This document shows, piece after piece, positions 7,786 through 14,490 of a stretch of DNA of 34,533 bases; the first letter of the stretch is position 1, and every line of letters begins with the position of its first letter. Origin of the DNA: Alphaproteobacteria bacterium (GTDB lineage: Bacteria > Pseudomonadota > Alphaproteobacteria > Micavibrionales > Micavibrionaceae); contig JAGRKA010000021.1 of assembly GCA_020442475.1 (NCBI GenBank), positions 1 through 34,533 on the forward strand, given 5' to 3'. The notes beneath the pieces are model-generated. The model saw only the letters and a list, made by a program, of their open reading frames with translations, ran no database searches and was not told the DNA's origin. The translations under genes and the position numbers were made by a program.

Positions 7786-7931
7786 ATGGTAGAAGGACCC
7801 GTGTATATCCGGGTTTTGACAAGTGTGCGCATATAGGGATAGGGGGTGTCTTCCTCCCTCGGAGCGCAAAGCTTAAAGAGGTGGCAGCAGGTTACAGTCG
7901 CTGTGTAGATAGAGTGAGAGGTTGCAGAAAT

Positions 7932-9188
7932 ATGGACAAGCTCAAAACCTTCAAAGTAGAAAAAGGTACGGATGCGCGTCATCCCGAAGAGGTTCTTGAC
8001 CGCTCTTCCATCGCCGGTTTTACCCTGATCGATATGGCGATCGCATTGATGGTGATCGGATTGCTGGTTGCGCCCGCCTTGTACCAATATAAGGTCTGGA
8101 ACGAGAAAAGAGCCATTGATATCACGGATTCGCGTATTAACAGTATCAATGAAGCGATCAGGGTTTTCTACTATGAGAACGGTCGTTATCCGTGCCCCGC
8201 GAATCCCGATCTGGATATCACCGATGCTAGTTATGGGGAGGAATACCTCCAAGGTGGTGGAGGGACGTGCAGGAACTCCATGCGGCTTGCAGGCAATGAC
8301 GCTTATGAGGGAATCCCTCCAATTCAGGCGCTACGCCTGACGCCGGAAGATACTCTTGACGGGTGGAATAAAAAGCTCGTTTATGCTGTGACAAAATCAC
8401 ACGCCGATCCGGTTGGTGGTGACCCTTCTGATACGGTTGCGAACCCTCCTGTGCTGACAGTTGAAGAATATAAATCCACCCAAGGTGTGGATGGTGCAAT
8501 ATGCCCGGACATTACGAATCCGGCGCAAAGAACGGATACTCTGGTTCATTATGTTGTTTTGTCACTGGGGCCTGACTGGGCCGGCCCGCACTATAAGAAC
8601 AATTCGCCCGGCCCGGCCTGCCCGGCGGCTACGGGCTTTTCCGGGTTTGAAAAAAACGAAAATTGTGACGGGGATACCACTTATCTGTCTTCAATATGCA
8701 CAAGAAATCCCAATACAAGTGCAGCACTGAATACCCATTTTGACGATATGTTATCGGGTGGAGAAAATCTGGTCACAAAGGTCCCAAGCGACTTCTGGGA
8801 TATTGCGCGCTCCGGCACGAGTGATATGGGCAGTAATGCGGGCTTTATCGGGATCGGCACCAAAACGCCGGAATATGAAATGGACGTTCGCGGCAATATC
8901 AAGGCGGATAACAAGGATCCCGCAGACACAACGACTTCGGGCGATTTGCATGCAAACCAGTTTTGCGATGAGAGCGGTACGAATTGTTTCAACCCGGCTG
9001 TGATCGCCGGAAGTGACCCGAATATGGAATGTCCACCCGAAAAGCGGGGGATGACAGGGCTTGGTTCTAATCAGGCCAAGTGCAATGTCGGATACCCGAA
9101 TTTTCCGGGGAGGAGTTGCCCCGCCGGTTTGAAAATGACCGGCATGACGGCGACCAAAATTTGCTGTAACCATAGCTGTATATACTAG
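7932..9188 (+). CDS. Large prepilin-like protein 1 (pseudopilin with tail-fibre-like segment)
   Basis: A 418-residue protein with a type IV/II prepilin N-terminus: a 29-residue charged leader, then G|FTLIDMAIALMVIGLL, cleaved between Gly29 and Phe30 and N-methylated in this family by prepilin peptidase. Position +5 is Asp rather than the usual Glu. After the membrane helix come GRYPCPA (about 85-90), DGWNKKLVYAV (143-153) and an ENCDGDT segment, motifs shared with the next two genes. Residues about 305-325 (GIGTKTPEYEMDVRGNIKA) resemble the motif common in phage tail-fibre and S74-type proteins. The C-terminus is Cys-rich (ICCNHSC). I preferred ATG 7932 (GTGAGAGG upstream) over GTG 7881. It is first of three tandem relatives. 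Pilus or adhesin function is inferred; no assembly ATPase is nearby. Confidence 0.88.
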   Translation: MDKLKTFKVEKGTDARHPEEVLDRSSIAGFTLIDMAIALMVIGLLVAPALYQYKVWNEKRAIDITDSRINSINEAIRVFYYENGRYPCPANPDLDITDASYGEEYLQGGGGTCRNSMRLAGNDAYEGIPPIQALRLTPEDTLDGWNKKLVYAVTKSHADPVGGDPSDTVANPPVLTVEEYKSTQGVDGAICPDITNPAQRTDTLVHYVVLSLGPDWAGPHYKNNSPGPACPAATGFSGFEKNENCDGDTTYLSSICTRNPNTSAALNTHFDDMLSGGENLVTKVPSDFWDIARSGTSDMGSNAGFIGIGTKTPEYEMDVRGNIKADNKDPADTTTSGDLHANQFCDESGTNCFNPAVIAGSDPNMECPPEKRGMTGLGSNQAKCNVGYPNFPGRSCPAGLKMTGMTATKICCNHSCIY

Positions 9189-9228
9189 CATAATCCGGGG
9201 AGGAGACCTCGGCAGAAGGAGAGAGAAG

Positions 9229-11493
9229 ATGATAAGCGGATTTTTAAAGCGCAAGCGTAGCGACCAAAAAGGCTTTACGCTCATCGAAATGTCGGCTGTG
9301 CTCCTGATCCTCGGGCTTCTGGTTGCCGCAGGCGGCAGGCTGTATACGCAATGGCTTGAGTTCAAAGCGGTCGAAGATACCAGGACCGATATTACGACGG
9401 CCAATATGGCGCTGCAAAATTTTCTTGAGACCTATGGCCGCTATCCTTGTCCGGCAGGGCTGACGATAGATCGGGACGATCCGGATTATGGCCGGGAAAC
9501 GGATTGTGCGGACACCAGCGTTCCGATAGGCGGCACCGGAACCGTGAACGGTAAGGCGGATGCCTATTATGTTGTGAGCAGCCAGCGTGGCCCTGTGACC
9601 TATACGTCAAGAAGTGCGGGGACAGATACAACGGCAGTACCGCGTATTCGTATAGGGACCTTGCCGTTCCGGATGTTGGGCCTTGAGGAAGAGGAGGCCT
9701 ATGACGGTTGGCGTCGGCGTCTGATGTATGCGGTCACCGAGAATCTGGGTGTTTCAGATATTTTTGAACCGGAAGATGGGGGGGTAACGATCTGGAACGA
9801 CCAGAACGCCTCTATGACTGCTGAGCCGGATGCTGCGCATTTTATCGTCTTCAGCTATGGCGAAAACGGTATAGGCGGCTATAATTATGCGGGTGGCCGC
9901 GCGCCGTGCACTGGAGCCGGTTCTGAGGAAACGATCAACTGCAATATCGATACGGACGCGATCTTCAAGATTGCCGCCACAAATACAAGCGGCGGGGCCA
10001 ATCATAATGACGATATGTTCGTCTTTTCGCAGGCCGATATCCCGCTTTGGCAACCGGCTGAGAGCTCTCCGGACGATGCTCATATCAAAAATCTCGGCAA
10101 AGTCGGGATCGGTGCGCTTGCTTCTGAGCAACCGAATGAAGAATTTACGGTGGACGGCACTGTCCGGGCTTTTGACGACCCCTCCACGCTCGCCGAAGAA
10201 GGTAATATTCTTTCTAATTCATTATGCGATCACGCCAGCGGGACGACGGATTGTTTTCCCTCCAGCCTTATCGCCGGAAGTCTGTCTCCGCCGCAGCCCC
10301 AGCACGGGATGCAGTGTCCGGCAGGCGAATTTATGGTTGGAATCAAGAACGCTGCACCGATCTGTGTAGATGAAGTCATCGCAAAATGCCCGGCAGGACT
10401 GGTCATGATCGGCTTTAAAGCGAACGGCGAAATTGATTGCGGTGCGCCGCCGCTGAAGTGCCCTCCGAAAACCGTGGAGCTTTGTGAAGGGACGCCGTTC
10501 CATAAAATCTTTAATTTTCCGGAATCTTTGCCAACACACGTTGAGCATTTATACGCCGGTTCCAGCCGTTACCAAAAATGGATCTGCGATCCATGGAGTA
10601 CGGGAAGCCAGAAGTGGGCGATTTTCGCTAATACAGGTGTTTGCGAATGCATCCCGGATACGTGGACGGCGTCGGTGGATTGCAAAGCGCCCTCCGATTG
10701 CGGGGACAGGTTCTCCGGGACAAAAACCGTGCAGTCGACGCGTGTGTGTCCGTCCGGTACGGTGAGCACCGTGGATCTGAATACCTCGACATGCACCTGT
10801 CTTTCAACATCGGGCACAAAAACAGAAAATTGCCGGGATGTTGCAGGGTATGAGGGGTATAATGACGGAACGATCCTCTTCAAGAACACACATGATTGTA
10901 CGGCCTCGCCGCCGGTCTGCTCGGGCTGGATTCCGGTCGATACGAGCGGATGCAAATGTATCGATACGGTTCAGCCGCAGATGGCGACCTGCCCGACCGG
11001 GTTCCCGACACCGCTGGCGCAATATAAAATCAAGGATGCGGGCTGGAGCTGCCCCGGCGGCACAGGCGCGCCCGGCAGCGCGGTCGATATTCCAACCCCG
11101 GACAGCGACCCGGACTCTTATAAGAATAAGTGCGTCTGCATGCCGGATACGAATATTACGGGGCCATTCCCGTGCACGGATATCGCACCGGGCTGGACGG
11201 GTACCTATAACAAGATCAGTCATCTGACATGCAGCGGTGGGCCGAATGTAGCCGGAACCTGGGATACGCCCGTACCGATCACCGGGAATGTCCCCGGCAG
11301 CATCGATAAATGTACGCCGCCGACCTGTTCGTGGAACCTGTATAGTCTGGTCAACCCTCTCCAGAGCGGGAGTTCTGCGAGCTATCATGAAGGCTTTGAT
11401 TGTACAAGCACGGCCTATTGCGGTACCGGTTCGCCTGTACCTTGTGAGGCCAATAGCGGGAACCTTGGGACATGCCGCTGCGAGGTGGATTAA
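9229..11493 (+). CDS. Very large prepilin-like protein 2 with Cys-rich CxC repeats
   Basis: A 754-residue protein, far above the usual 120-250 of pilins. Leader MISGFLKRKRSDQKG is followed by FTLIEMSAVLLILGLL with the canonical Glu at +5 (Glu20). The shared ectodomain shows GRYPCPA (71-76), DGWRRRLMYAVT (159-170) and HFIVFSYGENGIG. KVGIGALASEQP...FTVDGTVRA (291-313) is the tail-fibre-like segment. From residue 363 the chain holds about 32 cysteines, in repeats marked by CxC pairs at 472/474, 522/524, 575/577, 635/637 and 749/751. These probably form disulfides outside the inner membrane. The start is fixed by AAGGAGAG at 9216-9223. It lies 40 bases after gene 1 and is almost contiguous with gene 3. 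The repeat region suggests an extracellular binding or stalk role (inference). Confidence 0.88.
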   Translation: MISGFLKRKRSDQKGFTLIEMSAVLLILGLLVAAGGRLYTQWLEFKAVEDTRTDITTANMALQNFLETYGRYPCPAGLTIDRDDPDYGRETDCADTSVPIGGTGTVNGKADAYYVVSSQRGPVTYTSRSAGTDTTAVPRIRIGTLPFRMLGLEEEEAYDGWRRRLMYAVTENLGVSDIFEPEDGGVTIWNDQNASMTAEPDAAHFIVFSYGENGIGGYNYAGGRAPCTGAGSEETINCNIDTDAIFKIAATNTSGGANHNDDMFVFSQADIPLWQPAESSPDDAHIKNLGKVGIGALASEQPNEEFTVDGTVRAFDDPSTLAEEGNILSNSLCDHASGTTDCFPSSLIAGSLSPPQPQHGMQCPAGEFMVGIKNAAPICVDEVIAKCPAGLVMIGFKANGEIDCGAPPLKCPPKTVELCEGTPFHKIFNFPESLPTHVEHLYAGSSRYQKWICDPWSTGSQKWAIFANTGVCECIPDTWTASVDCKAPSDCGDRFSGTKTVQSTRVCPSGTVSTVDLNTSTCTCLSTSGTKTENCRDVAGYEGYNDGTILFKNTHDCTASPPVCSGWIPVDTSGCKCIDTVQPQMATCPTGFPTPLAQYKIKDAGWSCPGGTGAPGSAVDIPTPDSDPDSYKNKCVCMPDTNITGPFPCTDIAPGWTGTYNKISHLTCSGGPNVAGTWDTPVPITGNVPGSIDKCTPPTCSWNLYSLVNPLQSGSSASYHEGFDCTSTAYCGTGSPVPCEANSGNLGTCRCEVD

Positions 11494-11516
11494 ACGCTAT
11501 GAAAACGGGAGAAACC

Positions 11517-12770
11517 ATGTTGACGGAACGCAGGAACGAGAAGGGCTTTACGGTTCTGGAACTGGCGATTGTGCTGATTATTTTCGGGATTATCGCTTCG
11601 ACTGTCTTTGTCGCCCTGAATTTCTACAGTCAGGAACAAAGGCGGGTCCGGACGTCCGAATCGCTGGATACTCTTCAGACCGCGCTGGCGCTCCATGAGA
11701 TTTTCGGCTGCCTGCCTTGCCCGGCGCGTCTGAGCGCCGATCCGGGCGATATGGATTATGGGCGGGAGCAGCGCGCCGGTGAGCCTATACCTTGTATGGG
11801 GGCGTGTGATCCAACATCACTGACGGTTGTTCCGGCGGAAGATGAAACTGGAACAATCATCGTTGGAGAAAATATCCTGATCGGCGCTTTTCCTTTTCAG
11901 ACGCTTCTGGATAACAATGTTATGGAAAAAGATTCCTACTCTAATTATATAGGAGGTGCCGTTAAGCGCCTGTCGGGCCGCGCATCCATGGATGGATGGA
12001 AGCGGAAAATCACTTATGCCGTGCCCGAAAGGCTGACGACGCTGACGAATTACACGCCCCAGGGCGGCCTCATTCGCGTTTTGGATGAAAATGATGAGAG
12101 CGTGCTCGAAAGGGATGGGAGCGGGAAATATGTGCTGATTTCTCACGGGCCGAACGGCCGGGGCGCTTATACGGAAGACGGGCATGAGCTGGACGATTGT
12201 GTCATGTCCGCGTGCTTTCCGCTGCCCGCGCCGTGTCCGGGTGTTAAAAATAGAAATGAAAACGAAAATTGTGATAATAATGACGGGGTGTTCCTCGCAG
12301 GCCTGAAGAGCGATGCGGACCCCGGCTATGACGATATTATCCGCTATGTTGCAGGGACGCCGCCAAATTTGTGGGAAAATTCTGGAAAGGATGATCGCGG
12401 TACCCCGAACCCGGCTGATGATATCCAGTATATCACCAATACGAATCCCGGAAAGGTCGGGATGGGGGTCGTCTCACCGGATCAGCGCTTGCATGTTGAC
12501 GGCGAAATACAGGCGCAGGACATTCTTTCCCGTAAATTATGCAGCCTGACGCCGGACGGAAATCCGCTTGAGGATTGTATGCCGCCGGATGTGATTGGGG
12601 GGGAAGTCGCAAACATGAAGTGCCCTGCCGGACAGGTCGTGGTTTCCATTGAGCAAAATAAGGTCAATTGCGCTTCGCCCTTCGCAGGGATCACCTTGTC
12701 CGATTGTCCCTCAGGGTCCTTTATGGCCGGGATTTCCAGCAAAAACGGGATTATTTGCTATACGCCCTAA
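11517..12770 (+). CDS. Large prepilin-like protein 3
   Basis: A 417-residue prepilin-like protein: leader MLTERRNEKG, then FTVLELAIVLIIFGII with Glu at +5. It shares the module order of its two upstream relatives: LPCPARL (about 66-72), an inserted loop, MDGWKRKITYAV (158-169), KYVLISHGPNGRGAY, ENCDNNDG, the tail-fibre-like KVGMGVVSPDQRLHVDGEIQA (313-333), and a short Cys-containing end (MKCPAGQ, DCPSGSF, IICYTP). I chose ATG 11517 because GGGAG lies five bases upstream; ATG 11499, five bases behind the stop of gene 2, would add six residues and is also possible. The tight spacing points to co-transcription with gene 2. Function is inferred as a minor pilin or tip component. Confidence 0.87.
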   Translation: MLTERRNEKGFTVLELAIVLIIFGIIASTVFVALNFYSQEQRRVRTSESLDTLQTALALHEIFGCLPCPARLSADPGDMDYGREQRAGEPIPCMGACDPTSLTVVPAEDETGTIIVGENILIGAFPFQTLLDNNVMEKDSYSNYIGGAVKRLSGRASMDGWKRKITYAVPERLTTLTNYTPQGGLIRVLDENDESVLERDGSGKYVLISHGPNGRGAYTEDGHELDDCVMSACFPLPAPCPGVKNRNENENCDNNDGVFLAGLKSDADPGYDDIIRYVAGTPPNLWENSGKDDRGTPNPADDIQYITNTNPGKVGMGVVSPDQRLHVDGEIQAQDILSRKLCSLTPDGNPLEDCMPPDVIGGEVANMKCPAGQVVVSIEQNKVNCASPFAGITLSDCPSGSFMAGISSKNGIICYTP

Positions 12771-12838
12771 AAAACACGGTTTCTAAAGCTTGAGATAAAT
12801 TCTAACAAAAAGAGGGTGCGTCTTCACGTTATCCGGGC

Positions 12839-12844
12839 TATAAT
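12839..12844 (+). promoter_or_regulatory. Possible -10 element before the CpaC-N-like gene
   Basis: A perfect TATAAT lies 43 bases upstream of the start at 12888, in a 117-bp gap after the pilin genes. No good -35 is found at 16-18 bases, so it is weak evidence for a separate promoter for the two accessory genes. Confidence 0.3.
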
Positions 12845-12887
12845 CATATTTGTGACTTTATCCTGCCCAAAGCCTTAACGGTGATCC

Positions 12888-13514
12888 ATGCCTTTATCTG
12901 CTCTGAGAACGATCCTGTGTTTTTCTTTTGCTATGATGGTCTTCGCAGCCTCTGCGGTGACTGCCCATGCGCAAAATGAAAATATAAGCGGCGAGGCTGC
13001 GGCGGCAGTTGATATTCTCCCGGCAAAATCTGTCTCAGATAAAGTTCTGATAGATGAAAATACCGAAGATACGCACCCGCCCGTCCGTCTGACACCGGAT
13101 AAGTCAGAGCTGATTCGGCTGGAAAAAAATGCAGGTACGGTGATTGTCGGCAGCCCTGAGCATTTAAGCGTGCTTGCGGACACGGCCAATACGCTCGTTC
13201 TTGTTCCTCGTCTGCCGGGAGCGACCTATATCACCGTTCTGGACCGGCACGGAGAGGTTTTAATGCAGCGCCATGTCATCGTCGCTGCGCCAAAGGATAA
13301 ATACGTTCGGGTACGCCGGTCTTGTGCAGGCAGTGACGATAAGGCCTGTCAGGAAACGCGCGTGTATTATTGCCCGGATATGTGCCATGAGATCAATACC
13401 GTTTCTAAAGATGCAAAAGGGGCCCCGGCTGCTTCGGGGGCCGCCGGTAAGGCCGGTGCGGCCGCAGGTGGAAGTGCCGACGGCGGAGACCCTGAGCCTG
13501 CAACGGAAGACTAA
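12888..13514 (+). CDS. Secreted protein with CpaC/RcpA-type pilus-formation N-terminal domain
   Basis: A 208-residue protein with a signal peptide (1-28, cleavage near AHA|QN), so periplasmic. Residues about 66-134 (VRLTPDKSELIRLEKNAGTVIVGSPEHLSVLADT...VLVPRLPGATYITVLDRHGEVL) match the pattern of the N-terminal domain of Tad/Flp and type II/III secretins (PF13629-like, as in CpaC/RcpA), which docks the secretin in the periplasm. Unlike CpaC, no secretin domain follows: the chain continues with four cysteines (146, 154, 162, 166) and an Ala/Gly-rich tail. It is therefore a stand-alone domain protein, possibly a periplasmic adaptor for the pilin proteins upstream. The TadD-like lipoprotein gene follows after 34 bases, suggesting an operon. 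Confidence 0.85.
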   Translation: MPLSALRTILCFSFAMMVFAASAVTAHAQNENISGEAAAAVDILPAKSVSDKVLIDENTEDTHPPVRLTPDKSELIRLEKNAGTVIVGSPEHLSVLADTANTLVLVPRLPGATYITVLDRHGEVLMQRHVIVAAPKDKYVRVRRSCAGSDDKACQETRVYYCPDMCHEINTVSKDAKGAPAASGAAGKAGAAAGGSADGGDPEPATED

Positions 13515-13548
13515 CTTACAGCCTACAGCCCGGAGAGCGATAGGGATC

Positions 13549-14298
13549 ATGTCCAGACATCATATAAGAAAGAAAACCGGCTTTTTGCTAAGCGCCTGCG
13601 CCAGCTTGCTCATCATATCGGCCTGTCAGACGACGCAGGAACAAACGCTCCAGCAAAGCCGGGAGGCAAGGATTGATTCCGCATTAGGACGGGCCGTGGC
13701 TTCTACAGAGGCACGCGGCCATTCCTCCCAGTCTTTGCCGTTTCTGGAACAGAGCTACAAGCGCAACAGCGATGACGAAAATGCTGCCATAGCGTATGCG
13801 GCGGCTTTGCGGCGGGCGGACCAGCTGAGCCGTGCTTCGATCGTCTTGCTGCCGTTCGCGAACAGCGCCGATTCGACATCCAAAGCAAAATCCGAATATG
13901 CGGCTATCCAGCTTGCGCAGGGGAATTATACGTCCGCCGAGGATTTTGCCCAAAAGGCGATCATTCAGGATGAAAAGAATTTTGAGGCTTATCATTATCT
14001 GGGGATCGCACTGGATGCACGCAGCATGCATAAGGAAGCGGAGCGCTCTTTCCGGAAAGGGTTGGAGCTTTGGGAAGGCGATCCGACAACCATCATGAAT
14101 AATCTGGCCCTGAACTTGACATCACAGGGCTATCTGGATGAGGCGGCAACGATCCTGCAAAAAGCACAGTCCATCTCTCCGGACCGCGTCGAGCTTGAGC
14201 GAAATTTGCGCATCGTTAATGCTTTGCGTGAATCCGGCGGTTATGCTGCGCCCAAGCCGTCGGCAAAACCCACCGCTTTCGGTCCGCAGCCGCAATAA
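13549..14298 (+). CDS. TPR lipoprotein, TadD-like
   Basis: A 249-residue lipoprotein: basic N-terminus, hydrophobic stretch and lipobox ending IISAC (Cys26). Residues about 60-235 form tandem tetratricopeptide repeats, clearest at NFEAYHYLGIALDARSMHKEAERSFRKGLEL and the following NNLALNLTSQGYLDEAATILQKA. TPR lipoproteins of this layout (TadD, PilF/PilW) serve as pilotins or assembly factors for pilus secretins in the outer membrane. The adjacent CpaC-N-like gene strengthens the Tad-type reading. The start ATG 13549 follows GGAGAG; the frame stays open far upstream to 13273 but overlaps the previous gene and lacks a signal sequence there. It ends before a family A palindrome that may act as a convergent terminator. 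Confidence 0.88.
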   Translation: MSRHHIRKKTGFLLSACASLLIISACQTTQEQTLQQSREARIDSALGRAVASTEARGHSSQSLPFLEQSYKRNSDDENAAIAYAAALRRADQLSRASIVLLPFANSADSTSKAKSEYAAIQLAQGNYTSAEDFAQKAIIQDEKNFEAYHYLGIALDARSMHKEAERSFRKGLELWEGDPTTIMNNLALNLTSQGYLDEAATILQKAQSISPDRVELERNLRIVNALRESGGYAAPKPSAKPTAFGPQPQ

Positions 14299-14351
14299 AG
14301 CCCTGATTGTCGGGTCTCTTCCGGGTTTATTCTTTGCTGCTTACAGCATTC

Positions 14352-14434
14352 GTCATTGCGAGAGGGTATAGCGAACGAAGCAATCCGGCGCTATAAAGAA
14401 AAACTCTGGATTGCCGCGCCGAGTTCGCAATGAC
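14352..14434. repeat. Dispersed palindromic repeat, family A, copy 3
   Basis: 83 bp, gtcattgcgagagg...cgagttcgcaatgac, with the AGCAATCCGG...CTGGATTGC core. It lies between the convergent TPR gene and the O-antigen ligase-like gene, so its hairpin could end transcription from both sides. Confidence 0.85.
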
Positions 14435-14490
14435 AGGGTACCTTGCCTTTTATCCTCAAGCGTATAGGGCGTCTATCTATCGCTTTCCGG

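Noticed and set aside
7785..7835. Short ORF (ATG 7785) as a leader peptide of the pilin locus
   Set aside because: Sixteen codons with no ribosome-binding site and no regulatory codon run.
8838..12500. Prophage tail-fibre genes
   Set aside because: The fibre-like segments are inside proteins with clear prepilin N-termini, and no phage structural, integrase or lysis genes are nearby.
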